From NCBI GenBank assembly GCA_900551755.1, contig URXK01000001.1, positions 1 through 64,000 of the forward strand: a stretch of 64,000 bases of DNA. Reading direction: 5' to 3'. A program made the translations under genes and the position numbers. The notes beneath the pieces were generated by a model that saw only the letters and a program-made list of their open reading frames with translations, was not told the DNA's origin and made no database searches. Shown here in pieces: positions 1 to 8,584 of the stretch (position 1 is the first letter of the stretch; each line of letters starts with the position of its first letter). This stretch comes from an uncultured Eubacterium sp. (lineage in GTDB: Bacteria; Bacillota; Clostridia; Lachnospirales; CAG-274).

Positions 1-9
1 GGTGATATT

Positions 10-212
10 GGAAACCCTTCCGACAACCTGCGGTTGCCACCTTCCCTATAAGGGAAGGTAAAAGGTGTAGCCTTCAAATATTTGATTAAAAAGTACACCT
101 TACTTGTAGGGGCGAGCATTGCTCGTCCGTATGATATTAAACGAATAACTAAAAAGTAACAAAATAGCTCCCCTTATAGGGGAGCTGTCAGCTTGCTGAC
201 TGAGGGGTTTCC
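10..212. repeat. Composite palindromic repeat (MITE-like)
   Basis: This 203-base stretch begins with GGAAACCCTTCC and ends with GAGGGGTTTCC, so its ends form a short terminal inverted repeat. Inside are three palindromic modules: a CCTTCCCTATAAGGGAAGG hairpin (about 42-60), a GGGGCGAGCATTGCTCGTCC hairpin (109-128), and a GCTCCCCTTATAGGGGAGC hairpin (177-195). The same modules recur at 33247, 38601, 57353 and 59779-60190. No coding potential is seen. It lies 9 bases beyond the trpD stop, so it may also end that transcript. A non-autonomous mobile element is inferred; no transposase is present. Confidence 0.75.
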
Positions 213-221
213 ATAATAAAC

Positions 222-1238
222 TTATTTACTTGTAAATTCAACAAGTTTTTCAAGAACCTTTTTAGCCTTACCACTATCAATAGATTCTTCAGCCTTTTTA
301 ATACCGTCAGCCATAGTATCTGCAATACCTGCAACATAAATAGCAGCACCAGCATTAAGAAGAACAATATCTCTCTTAGGACCTTTAACACCGTTTAAAA
401 TATCCTTAGTGTACTGTGCATTAGTTGTGCAATCACCACCAACAATATCCTCAGTCTTAGCAGTGTCAATACCAAAATCTTCAGGCTTAATATCATAAGT
501 TTCTACAGTTCCATTTTTGATTTCAGATATTCTAGTAACACCTGTGTTTGTTATTTCGTCCATAGAGCCGTTACCACAAGCAACAATACCTCTTTCAACA
601 CCCATAGCAAGCATAGCCTTAGCTAAAGGTTCAGTAAGAGTTGGGCTATAAACACCAATAACAGCACCCTTTGCGTTACTTGGGTTAGATACAGGACCTA
701 AAATGTTAAATATAGTTCTAATACCCATATCTTTTCTTGCTTGACCAACATTTTTCATTGATTTATTAAAAATTTGAGCAAACATAAAGCCCATACCAAC
801 TTCTTCAATACACTTTTCAACATCATTAGCTTCAAGCATAATGTTTATACCTAAGGCTTCAAGTACATCAGCAGCACCACTTTTGCTAGATATTGCTCTG
901 TTTCCGTGCTTTGCAATAGGCACACCAGCACCAGCAGCTACAAAGGCTGATGTTGTAGAAATGTTAAATGTGTTTGCACCGTCACCACCAGTACCAACTA
1001 AATCTATGTAATTAACTGATGTGTTAGGCTTAACGTGTTCAGCCAATTCCTGCATAACTGTAGCACAGCCTACTATTTCGTCAATAGTTTCGCCTTTCAT
1101 TCTAAGAGCTGTAAGAAAACTACCGAGCTGTGCTTGAGTAGCCTCGCCACCAAGCATAATTCTCATTACTTCCTTTGCTTCTTCAAGCGTAAGGTCATTA
1201 CCCTTAACAACCTTGTTAATTGCTTCTTTAATATTCAT
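222..1238 (-). CDS. trpD: Anthranilate phosphoribosyltransferase
   Basis: Transfers the phosphoribosyl group of PRPP to anthranilate, the second step of tryptophan synthesis from chorismate, in the cytosol. The 338-residue length is normal for the stand-alone enzyme. Family motifs are clear: the PRPP loop GTGGDGANTFNIST (about 82-95), KHGNRAISSKSG (about 110-121), and NILGPVSNP. The ATG at 1238 lies 11 bases after GGAGG, a rather long spacing. No other trp gene is in the window, so it is an orphan here. The paralogue TrpD2/YbiB is less likely because the anthranilate-family signatures are intact. A promoter is visible at 1277-1304. Confidence 0.93.
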   Translation of the reverse strand: MNIKEAINKVVKGNDLTLEEAKEVMRIMLGGEATQAQLGSFLTALRMKGETIDEIVGCATVMQELAEHVKPNTSVNYIDLVGTGGDGANTFNISTTSAFVAAGAGVPIAKHGNRAISSKSGAADVLEALGINIMLEANDVEKCIEEVGMGFMFAQIFNKSMKNVGQARKDMGIRTIFNILGPVSNPSNAKGAVIGVYSPTLTEPLAKAMLAMGVERGIVACGNGSMDEITNTGVTRISEIKNGTVETYDIKPEDFGIDTAKTEDIVGGDCTTNAQYTKDILNGVKGPKRDIVLLNAGAAIYVAGIADTMADGIKKAEESIDSGKAKKVLEKLVEFTSK

Positions 1239-1276
1239 TAATAATTCGCCTCCGATTTGATGCTTTAGTTAGCTAA

Positions 1277-1304
1277 ATTATAGCACATTATTAATAATTG
1301 TCAA
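1277..1304 (-). promoter_or_regulatory. Promoter for trpD
   Basis: On the minus strand, TTGACA (1299-1304) is followed after 16 bases by TATAAT (1277-1282). It lies about 40 bases upstream of the trpD start. No leader peptide, T-box or TRAP-type attenuator is visible in the short 5' region. Confidence 0.7.
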
Positions 1305-1381
1305 TAATTTTTATTCTAAAACTTACACATTCAGAATAAAAATATATAAGTAACTTATTGAACATAGGAAAGGGAGAAAAA

Positions 1382-2020
1382 ATGGAGAACATTAACATTC
1401 AAAACAATTACATAATTTTAAGTGGAAAAATAGCATCTGATTTTACTTATAGTCATCAAGTTTATGGTGAGGCATTTTATAGTTTTATGCTTTGCTCAAG
1501 AAGATTAAGCGATACATTTGATACATTGCCTGTTACAATATCTGAAAGATTGTTAATTGATATTGAGGCACACACAGGACAGTATGTTACTGTTACAGGA
1601 CAATTAAGGTCATATAATAACTATGATGAGGGCAAAACTCACCTTATACTTACAGTATTTGCTAAAGAAATTGCTATTAATGATGAGGGAAAGCCAAAGG
1701 ACATTAATTCTATTAGATTAAATGGCTTTGTATGTAAGCCTCCCGTTTATAGAACTACACCTTTTGGCAGAGAAATAGCTGATATATTATTGGCTGTTAA
1801 TAGGGCATATAATAAGTCTGATTATATACCTATTATATGTTGGGGAAGAAATGCTAAATATGCTTCTAGTCTTGAAGTTGGAAGTAATATTGTGGTTACT
1901 GGTCGTATGCAATCTCGTTGTTATCAGAAAAAAATATCTGATGATGAGGTTATTGAACGCACAGCTTACGAAGTTTCTGTATCTAAAATTGAATTAATGG
2001 GCAACAATATTGACAAATAG
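1382..2020 (+). CDS. SSB-like protein with two OB-fold regions
   Basis: Predicted single-stranded DNA-binding protein of 212 residues. Two OB-like segments follow each other: about residues 8-100 (YIILSGKIASDF, then TGQYVTVTGQLRSY) and about 113-205 (SIRLNGFVCKPPVYRTTPFGREIADILLAVN, then YIPIICWGRNAKYA and NIVVTGRMQSR). The second half carries the SSB-like signature. A canonical SSB has one OB fold and an acidic C-terminal tail ending in DDDIPF, which is missing here, so this is probably an accessory paralogue rather than the main replication SSB. The ATG at 1382 is preferred over an upstream TTG at 1358 because GGAAAGGGAG lies just before it. Confidence 0.7.
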   Translation: MENINIQNNYIILSGKIASDFTYSHQVYGEAFYSFMLCSRRLSDTFDTLPVTISERLLIDIEAHTGQYVTVTGQLRSYNNYDEGKTHLILTVFAKEIAINDEGKPKDINSIRLNGFVCKPPVYRTTPFGREIADILLAVNRAYNKSDYIPIICWGRNAKYASSLEVGSNIVVTGRMQSRCYQKKISDDEVIERTAYEVSVSKIELMGNNIDK

Positions 2021-2089
2021 CGGAAAATAAGATATTATATGGGTAGGGAAATTTTACTTTATTATCACTGAAGAGAAAGGAGAATACAT

Positions 2090-2293
2090 ATGAAGAGTGA
2101 ATTATATGTTCAGTTTAAGGGTAACAGTGTTGACACAAAGAAGTTAATGGAAACTGCTAAGGAAATTTGGAAGTCTGAGGGTAATAAAATCAAGGACTTA
2201 GATACAGTTGAGCTTTACTGCAAGCCTGAAGAAGGCAGATGTTACTATGTGTTTAATGGTGAAGGTTCTGCTGATAGCTTTTTTGAAATTTAA
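2090..2293 (+). CDS. Small conserved clostridial protein (DUF6465-like)
   Basis: A 67-residue soluble protein with no signal peptide or membrane segment. A good AAAGGAG site lies 8 bases before the ATG. The sequence has an N-terminal strand (ELYVQFKGNSV), a central helix, and the pattern KDLDTVELYCKPEEGRCYYVFNG, which resembles the small clostridial family DUF6465; the family match is from memory. Function is unknown. The gene is followed at once by a terminator, so it is either monocistronic or the end of a transcript with the SSB-like gene 70 bases upstream. Confidence 0.6.
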   Translation: MKSELYVQFKGNSVDTKKLMETAKEIWKSEGNKIKDLDTVELYCKPEEGRCYYVFNGEGSADSFFEI

Positions 2294-2310
2294 TTTTGGT
2301 ATTTAACTTT

Positions 2311-2340
2311 GAGCTTTTGTTTTGCAAAGGCTCTTTTTTT
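2311..2340 (+). terminator. Intrinsic terminator
   Basis: The stem GAGCTTTTG / CAAAGGCTC (one G-U pair) is followed by eight T residues. It lies 18 bases after the stop of the 67-residue protein. Confidence 0.8.
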
Positions 2341-2342
2341 AT

Positions 2343-2372
2343 AAAAAAACTAGGAGCGTTTTTCGCTCCTAG
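2343..2372 (-). terminator. Intrinsic terminator, minus strand
   Basis: The perfect 9-bp stem CTAGGAGCG / CGCTCCTAG is followed on the minus strand by a run of T (2343-2349). It lies 10 bases beyond the stop of the secreted protein at 2382. Confidence 0.85.
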
Positions 2373-2381
2373 TAATTAATG

Positions 2382-3485
2382 TTAATAACCAAATCTAAAG
2401 TTTGGAGAAATATTGTTTAAATTAACTGATGTTGCTGATATACAAGAAACTATTGAGCTTGTAACAACATCAATATCGTTAAAGCTGTCTGCCTTAATAA
2501 GATTATAAAGTTCTTTATTTAATGACCTAGCTATTTCATTGTGGAATTTTGATGATACACCAGGTGTTCCGTTACCTTTTGCACTATATACTGTAGAGTC
2601 ATCTCTTTGTCTTGTGTTTCTAACTAATCTAAAATAATCACTTAAGCATATTAATGCGTTATAGTTCTTTTGAATGTATTCATTGTCGCAATCATTAACA
2701 GCAAGTTTTTTCCAATTATCAGCCATTTCGCTTATGTACTTTTTCTGCAATTTATCAGAATTAATACTTGTGCTTGTAACAGCAGTTCTAATGATAGCAA
2801 TATCTGTTGTAACTTTGTTTCTTAAATTTGAAGATACATCACTTAATTTTGTTGTATCATTGTATGTTGCTAAAGGATTGTACTCTGAAATAAGTGTACC
2901 GTTTTTATAAATATCGCAATTATATTTTGCAATAAGTGAATTATCCCTGACATCAATATTGCAAAAATCAATGTCATCATTCATAATTGAACTCTTGTAA
3001 TAAGTTAATGTTCCCATATAAAAATTTTCTACACTTGAAAAAGTTGTATTGTTATGTTTTTTAAATGTAAGTTTGCCAGTAGGTATATCAATACCAGCTC
3101 TAAACACACCATTTCTTGTTGTATCAAGAGGTCCGACTTCGTCACTAGGAATTGCGTAGGCATTTTTAAGTTCAACATAGCTATTATCTGCAATTCTTGC
3201 TATTGTACAGTAGTCAAAGGACTCCTTGTATATATCTTCATCTTCTGCTTTGTCGTATACTCTAAAGCTACCAATTTTATTTTCTTCTGCCATAATAACA
3301 TAAGTACCAGTAGGCATTGCTGTATCCTCTTGATAAATACCGGCTTTGTATATTTCAGAATATTTATTTGAGATACTATCGTCACTGTAGTTTGTGTCAT
3401 TTGTTGTGGCGTTATCTGCAAATACTGTAGAAATGGAAGATAGTGCAACAGTGGCTGTTAAAATAAAGTAAATTAAATGTTTCAT
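2382..3485 (-). CDS. Secreted protein of unknown function
   Basis: A 367-residue protein with a typical signal peptide (about 1-23, ending SISTVFA). The mature part begins with an Asn/Thr/Ser/Asp-rich segment. It then has two similar half-motifs: KAGIYQEDTAMPTGTYVIMAEE (about 47-68) and RAGIDIPTGKLTFKKHNN. These look like a duplicated beta module in which Y/F-x-AGI-x-IPTG-x-Y is repeated. The C-terminal third is helical. No catalytic motif is recognised and there is no cell-wall anchor or lipobox, so it is probably exported or loosely wall-bound. GGAGG lies 9 bases before the ATG. Monocistronic. Confidence 0.7.
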   Translation of the reverse strand: MKHLIYFILTATVALSSISTVFADNATTNDTNYSDDSISNKYSEIYKAGIYQEDTAMPTGTYVIMAEENKIGSFRVYDKAEDEDIYKESFDYCTIARIADNSYVELKNAYAIPSDEVGPLDTTRNGVFRAGIDIPTGKLTFKKHNNTTFSSVENFYMGTLTYYKSSIMNDDIDFCNIDVRDNSLIAKYNCDIYKNGTLISEYNPLATYNDTTKLSDVSSNLRNKVTTDIAIIRTAVTSTSINSDKLQKKYISEMADNWKKLAVNDCDNEYIQKNYNALICLSDYFRLVRNTRQRDDSTVYSAKGNGTPGVSSKFHNEIARSLNKELYNLIKADSFNDIDVVTSSIVSCISATSVNLNNISPNFRFGY

Positions 3486-3653
3486 AATTATTACCTCCTT
3501 TTTAGTTATAGTATAAAAATATTTCGTTACTATATAGTATTATAATATAACATATCTTGTATAATGTCAATACTATTTGAATATTGTTAAAAAAATCAAA
3601 ATACTACAAAGAAATCTAAAATAATGCAATATTTAAAAACACAAATAAAATTA

Positions 3654-3680
3654 TTAGCACTCTTTTAAAATGAGTGCTAA
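3654..3680. promoter_or_regulatory. CIRCE operator (HrcA binding site)
   Basis: A perfect match to the CIRCE consensus: TTAGCACTC (3654-3662), a 9-base spacer, then GAGTGCTAA (3672-3680). CIRCE is the operator of the heat-shock repressor HrcA, usually found before groESL and dnaK operons. Here it lies 7 bases upstream of the -35 box of htpG. No hrcA gene is in the window. Confidence 0.95.
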
Positions 3681-3687
3681 AAAACAC

Positions 3688-3715
3688 TTGACATTTATAA
3701 ACTTGTATGTATAAT
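3688..3715 (+). promoter_or_regulatory. Promoter for htpG
   Basis: TTGACA (3688-3693), a 16-base spacer, then TATAAT (3710-3715). It is directly downstream of the CIRCE element and about 55 bases before the htpG start. Confidence 0.8.
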
Positions 3716-3769
3716 TATATATAGGAGAATACAATTTTACATTTGTTTTAGTTTAAGGAGTGTTGTTTT

Positions 3770-5602
3770 ATGGAAAAAGGTAATTTATCTATTAACAGTG
3801 AAAATATTTTTCCTATTATTAAGAAATGGTTATACTCAGATACAGATATTTTTTTAAGAGAGCTTGTAAGTAATGGCTGTGATGCTATTGTTAAACTTAA
3901 AAAGTTAGCATCAATGGGCAAGTTTGAGCTTGACTCTGATGAAAAACTTAAGGTAATCGTTAGACTTGATGAAAAGGCTAAAACAATACAGATTATTGAT
4001 AATGGTATTGGTATGACAGCTGATGAAATCAAGAAGTTTATTACTGAAATTGCTTTTTCAGGTGCTACTGATTTTATTACTAAATATCAGGACCAGTTTG
4101 AAAATGGTAGTGATATTATTGGTCACTTTGGTTTAGGCTTTTACTCAGCTTTTATGGTAGCTGAAAAGGTACAAATAGACTCTAAGAGCTATGTTGCTGA
4201 TACTGAAAGTGCTAAGTGGGTTTGTGACGGTGGTATTGAGTATGAAATGGACTCAAGCGACAGACTTAACAGAGGTACTACAATTACCCTTTATGTAAGT
4301 GATGAAAACAAGGACTTTTTAAATGCTTGGAAGTTAAAGGAAATCCTTGCAAAGTATTGTAGCTTTATGCCTATTGAAATTTACTTTGAAGATGCTTCTA
4401 AGAAAGATGATGAGCAGGAAGATAAGCCAGTAAATGATACTAATCCATTATGGCTTAAAAAGCCTAGTGAGTGTACTGATGAGGAGTACAAGGAATTCTA
4501 TCACAAGGTATTTACAGACTTTAATGACCCATTATTCTGGATTCACCTTAATATGGATTATCCATTTAGATTAAAGGGTATTCTTTATTTCCCTAAGTTA
4601 AAGCACGAGCTTGAATCAATAGAAGGTCAGGTTAAGTTATTTAATAATCAGGTATTTATTGCAGATAATTTAAAGGAAGTTATTCCTGAATTCCTTTTAC
4701 TTTTAAAGGGTACTATTGATTGTCCTGATTTGCCTCTTAATGTTAGTAGAAGTTTCCTTCAAAATGATGGATATGTAACTAAAATGAGTAAGTATATTAC
4801 TAAAAAGGTTGCAGATAAACTTAATTCTATGTTTAAGAAGTCAAGAGAGGATTATGAAAAGTATTGGGAAGATATTAGCCCATTTATAAAGTATGGTGCT
4901 ATGAGAGAACACGACTTCTATGAAAAGATTAAGGATTGTCTTTTATTTAAGACAACTGATGGCAAGTATGTTACTTTAACTGAATATACTGATAAAAATA
5001 AGGATAAGGCTGAAAACAAGGTATTCTATGTTTCAGACCAGCAACAGCAGGCTCAGTACATTAAGATGTTTAATGATGAGGGTATGGACGCAGTTGTTCT
5101 TGATACTAAACTTGATGTGCCTTATGTAAGTTTCCTTGAAGCTTATAGTGATGGTGTTAAATTTGAAAGAATTGACTCTGCTGTATCAGAAATGCTTAAG
5201 TCTGACACAGAAGCTACAATTGATACAGAGGCTATAGAGAACCTCTTTAAGTCATCTTTAGGCAAAGATGATGTTAAGATTAAGGTTGAAAATCTTAAGT
5301 CAACTGATGTTTCAGCTATGATAGAGCTTAGCGAACAGGCAAGAAGAATGCAGGAAATGTCTGCTATGTATGGAATGGATAACAGAACTTTCCCTAGTGA
5401 TGAAACTCTTGTACTTAATGCTAATAATAATGTTGTTAAACTTCTCCTTGATATTAAGGATAGTAAAAAAGATGAGTCAGAGCTTCTTTGCAAGCAAATA
5501 TATGACCTTGCAGTAATGAGCCACAAGCCATTAAGTCAGGAGGCTATGACAGAATTTATAACTAGAAGCAACAAGATTATGGAACTTTTGGCAGAAAAAT
5601 AA
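3770..5602 (+). CDS. htpG: Molecular chaperone HtpG (Hsp90)
   Basis: Bacterial Hsp90, an ATP-driven cytosolic homodimeric chaperone. The 610-residue length is close to the family norm. The N-terminal GHKL ATPase motifs are visible: ELVSNGCDA with Asn35, DNGIGM at about 77-82, and GHFGLGFYSAFMVA as the lid and glycine-rich loop. The middle domain contains PLNVSRSFLQND, whose Arg contacts the ATP gamma-phosphate. The usual ELISNASDA sequence reads ELVSNGCDA, a mild change. The CIRCE element upstream implies HrcA control. In Bacillus subtilis htpG is not in the HrcA class, so this wiring is worth noting. The next gene is lon. Confidence 0.96.
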   Translation: MEKGNLSINSENIFPIIKKWLYSDTDIFLRELVSNGCDAIVKLKKLASMGKFELDSDEKLKVIVRLDEKAKTIQIIDNGIGMTADEIKKFITEIAFSGATDFITKYQDQFENGSDIIGHFGLGFYSAFMVAEKVQIDSKSYVADTESAKWVCDGGIEYEMDSSDRLNRGTTITLYVSDENKDFLNAWKLKEILAKYCSFMPIEIYFEDASKKDDEQEDKPVNDTNPLWLKKPSECTDEEYKEFYHKVFTDFNDPLFWIHLNMDYPFRLKGILYFPKLKHELESIEGQVKLFNNQVFIADNLKEVIPEFLLLLKGTIDCPDLPLNVSRSFLQNDGYVTKMSKYITKKVADKLNSMFKKSREDYEKYWEDISPFIKYGAMREHDFYEKIKDCLLFKTTDGKYVTLTEYTDKNKDKAENKVFYVSDQQQQAQYIKMFNDEGMDAVVLDTKLDVPYVSFLEAYSDGVKFERIDSAVSEMLKSDTEATIDTEAIENLFKSSLGKDDVKIKVENLKSTDVSAMIELSEQARRMQEMSAMYGMDNRTFPSDETLVLNANNNVVKLLLDIKDSKKDESELLCKQIYDLAVMSHKPLSQEAMTEFITRSNKIMELLAEK

Positions 5603-5710
5603 TTTACAGCACCCTTGCAAATAAAGGCTGTGTCGTGTATACTGATAATATTGGTTTTGCCATTTGATTTCAATAATTATGTTTGATATATGAATAATGA
5701 GGTGTTGTTA

Positions 5711-8026
5711 ATGGATAATACGAGAATTATGCCAATTTTATTACTTGAGGAAATAGTTCCATATCCTAAGTGTAATTACACTATTAGTATAGATGACGAT
5801 GAGTATGTTGAGGCTGTAAAGACTTCTATGGGAGCTGATAGCTATTTAATGCTTGTCAATGCTAAGGATTATGCTAAGGGTATTACTGAAAACAATATAT
5901 ATAGAATTGGTACAGTAAGTAAAATTAAAAATGCTATGAGAGGTCTTGATGGTGGTATCAAACTTTCTGTAAATTGTCTTGAAAGAGGCTACATTGACAG
6001 TGTTCAGAGAAATGATGATTACTCTCTTTGTCAAGTTGAAACTATGGTAGAGATTAATACTGCTGATGAAGTTAAGACTTCTGCATCTGTTGATGTTTTA
6101 AAGGACTTGTTTGCTAAGTTTAGAGGGGCTGTGCCTATGTTACAGCCAGCCCTTGTTAATGATGTTAAGAAAACTGATGATTTAGGTGTTCTTTGTGATA
6201 AACTTAGTGACAAACTTGTTCACGAATTTGATGACAAGAGAAGTATTCTTGAAGAAACTGATATTTATGAAAGAGCTTTGTTGACTATTGCTTTTCTTGA
6301 AAAAGAAATACAAAGAGCTAATGTTAAAAATGATATTATGCTTAAAGCAAAGGAAAATATCGAGGAGGCTCAAAAGGAATACTTCCTTAGAGAAGAATTG
6401 AGAGCTATTAATGAGGAGCTTGGTGACAAGAGTGGTACTGGTGAGGAAATTCAGGGCTATAGAGAAAAAATGAAGGACCTTAATATGCCAGAATATGCTG
6501 TTGAAAAGCTTGAAAAGGAATTTAAGAGATTGCAGAGAGCTAATCCTGGCACTGCAGAAGGCTCTGTTATAAGAGATTATATTGATAATGTTCTTGCTTT
6601 GCCTTGGGGTAATATGACTAAGGAAAGCACTTCACTTAAGAAGGCAGAGCAGATACTTAACAAGGACCATTATGGACTTGAAAAGGTTAAGGAGAGAATT
6701 GTTGAATATCTTGCTGTTAGATTAAAGGTTGACAATCCTAATGCACCTATTCTTTGTCTTGTAGGACCTCCTGGTGTAGGTAAAACTTCTATTGCTAAAT
6801 CTGTTGCGAGAGCTTTGGGCAGAAAGTATGTTAGAATGAGCTTAGGTGGTATCAGTGACGAGTCTGAAATAAGAGGTCACAGAAGAACTTATTTAGGTGC
6901 TATGCCTGGTAGAATTATATCATCACTTAAGCAGGCTGGAGCATCAAATCCACTTATTCTTCTTGATGAAATTGATAAACTTGGCAAGGACTATAAGGGC
7001 GACCCTAGTGCTGCATTTCTTGAGGTTTTAGACGGGGAACAAAATGTTAATTTTAGAGATAATTACATTGAAATGCCTTATGATTTAAGCCGTTGTATGT
7101 TTATATGTACAGCTAATAGCCTTGATACAATTCCAGGACCTTTAAGAGATAGACTTGAAATTGTAGAGCTTTCAAGTTACACTGCTGAAGAAAAATATCA
7201 TATTGCAGTTGATTATCTTGTGCCTAAACAGCTTGAGGCTAATGGACTTACTAAAACTCAGCTTAAGTTTAGAAAAGATGCTATTGAGGATATGATTGAA
7301 AGCTATACAAGAGAAGCTGGTGTTAGAGGACTTGAAAGAACTATAGGCAAGGTTTGCCGTAAAGTTGTTAAAATGCAAATTGACAATGATGAGTCTGTAG
7401 TTGTAAATAAGAAAAATATTACTGACTTTTTAGGCAAGAGAATATTTAAGCCAGAAACTATTAATGCTTCTGATGAAGTTGGTATTTGTAAAGGTCTTGC
7501 TTGGACTGCTGTTGGTGGTACAACTCTTGATGTAGAGGTTAATATATTAAAGGGTAAGGGTAACTTTAAAATTACTGGTAATGTAGGTAAGGTAATGGAA
7601 GAAAGTTATAATGCTGCCTTAAGCTATATTAGAGCTAATGCTGATGAGCTTGGCGTAGATATAGATTTTGAAAATACTGATGTTCATATTCATATTCCTG
7701 AGGGTGCAACTCCAAAGGACGGTCCATCTGCTGGTATAACTATGGCAACTGCTATGGTTTCAGCTATGACTAAAATACCTGTTAGAGCTGATATTGCTAT
7801 GACTGGTGAAATAAGTATTAGAGGTAAGGTAATGCCTATTGGTGGACTTAAGGAAAAGGTACTTGCTGCTAAGAGAGCTGGTGTTAAAAAGGTAATTATT
7901 CCTGTTGAAAATGCACCAGACCTTGATGAAATACCAGAGTATGGTAAGTCAAATATGGAATTTGTACTTGCATCTAAAATGAATGATGTACTTTCTAATA
8001 GCTTAATTGGTATGGAAGGTCATTAA
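5711..8026 (+). CDS. lon: ATP-dependent protease Lon
   Basis: AAA+ serine protease that degrades misfolded and regulatory proteins in the cytosol. Domain order is the N-terminal substrate-binding LON domain (about 1-190), a coiled-coil region, the AAA+ module with Walker A GPPGVGKT (about 351-358) and Walker B LILLDEIDK, and the C-terminal protease domain. The catalytic dyad is Ser673 in DGPSAG and Lys716 in GGLKEKVLAA. The start at 5711 is preferred over an in-frame ATG at 5690 because GAGGTG (5699-5704) sits 6 bases before it, giving 771 residues. It follows htpG by about 100 bases and may share its transcript. Confidence 0.95.
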   Translation: MDNTRIMPILLLEEIVPYPKCNYTISIDDDEYVEAVKTSMGADSYLMLVNAKDYAKGITENNIYRIGTVSKIKNAMRGLDGGIKLSVNCLERGYIDSVQRNDDYSLCQVETMVEINTADEVKTSASVDVLKDLFAKFRGAVPMLQPALVNDVKKTDDLGVLCDKLSDKLVHEFDDKRSILEETDIYERALLTIAFLEKEIQRANVKNDIMLKAKENIEEAQKEYFLREELRAINEELGDKSGTGEEIQGYREKMKDLNMPEYAVEKLEKEFKRLQRANPGTAEGSVIRDYIDNVLALPWGNMTKESTSLKKAEQILNKDHYGLEKVKERIVEYLAVRLKVDNPNAPILCLVGPPGVGKTSIAKSVARALGRKYVRMSLGGISDESEIRGHRRTYLGAMPGRIISSLKQAGASNPLILLDEIDKLGKDYKGDPSAAFLEVLDGEQNVNFRDNYIEMPYDLSRCMFICTANSLDTIPGPLRDRLEIVELSSYTAEEKYHIAVDYLVPKQLEANGLTKTQLKFRKDAIEDMIESYTREAGVRGLERTIGKVCRKVVKMQIDNDESVVVNKKNITDFLGKRIFKPETINASDEVGICKGLAWTAVGGTTLDVEVNILKGKGNFKITGNVGKVMEESYNAALSYIRANADELGVDIDFENTDVHIHIPEGATPKDGPSAGITMATAMVSAMTKIPVRADIAMTGEISIRGKVMPIGGLKEKVLAAKRAGVKKVIIPVENAPDLDEIPEYGKSNMEFVLASKMNDVLSNSLIGMEGH

Positions 8027-8056
8027 TTTAAGTCTTAATGATTATATGAATTAAAT

Positions 8057-8094
8057 AAAAAGAGAGCTGTTTAACAAAAACGGCTCTCTTTTTG
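8057..8094. terminator. Bidirectional terminator
   Basis: The stem AGAGAGCTGTT / AACGGCTCTCT is flanked by A5 on the left and T5 on the right. It can therefore end both the lon transcript (plus) and the GNAT transcript (minus), which converge here. Confidence 0.85.
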
Positions 8095-8095
8095 T

Positions 8096-8524
8096 TTATA
8101 AAATTAATTCAAATCCATAACAGCTTTTTTCAAATCCATATTTTTCATAAAATTTATGGGCATTTGTTCTAGGTAAGCCAGAGTCAAGAATAATAGCTTT
8201 ACATTCTTTTTCTTTAGCTAATTTTTTTGCATAGTCTAAAAGAAAAGTACCATAGCCTTTGCCTCTTTCATTCTCTTTTGTTATAAGACTAGATACATAA
8301 CAGGTTTTGCCAGACATCCAAAATGTGTTGAAATAATCACCGTGGCAAAAGCCTTTATATTCGTCATTATCAATAACAAAAAAGGCAAAGCTATTTTTAT
8401 CATTTATAACTTCATTATAAATCTTTTTAACTTCCTCTTTATTGTATTTGTTATAATCCCATAAGGCTTCTATAAATTTAAAAGCTATATTAAAGTCATT
8501 TATATTTGCTGTTTTTATTTCCAT
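8096..8524 (-). CDS. GNAT-family N-acetyltransferase
   Basis: A 142-residue cytosolic acetyltransferase of the GNAT fold. The acetyl-CoA binding motif A is visible as VSSLITKENERGKGYGTFLLDYAKK (R/Q-x-x-G-x-G/A type), followed by an ILDSGLPRTNAHKFYEKYGFEK segment that matches the motif B end of the fold. The substrate is unknown. The ATG at 8524 is preferred over one 27 bases upstream because AGGAG lies 7 bases before it. It follows gabT on the same strand but a hairpin lies between them. Confidence 0.85.
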   Translation of the reverse strand: MEIKTANINDFNIAFKFIEALWDYNKYNKEEVKKIYNEVINDKNSFAFFVIDNDEYKGFCHGDYFNTFWMSGKTCYVSSLITKENERGKGYGTFLLDYAKKLAKEKECKAIILDSGLPRTNAHKFYEKYGFEKSCYGFELIL

Positions 8525-8536
8525 AATATTTCTCCT

Positions 8537-8563
8537 ATAAAAGGCTGTCATAACGACAGCCTT
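8537..8563 (-). terminator. Intrinsic terminator after the aminotransferase gene
   Basis: The stem AAGGCTGTC / GACAGCCTT with a 5-base loop is followed on the minus strand by TTTTA. It lies 21 bases beyond the stop at 8585 and overlaps the 5' region of the GNAT gene, so it may be a partial terminator. Confidence 0.65.
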
Positions 8564-8584
8564 AAGGTATGTATAAATATGTTA

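Noticed and set aside
1261..1285. A metal-type palindrome (TTAGTTAGCTAA) near the trpD promoter
   Set aside because: It lacks the TTAGC-N4-GCTAA spacing of the other sites and is not beside a metal gene.
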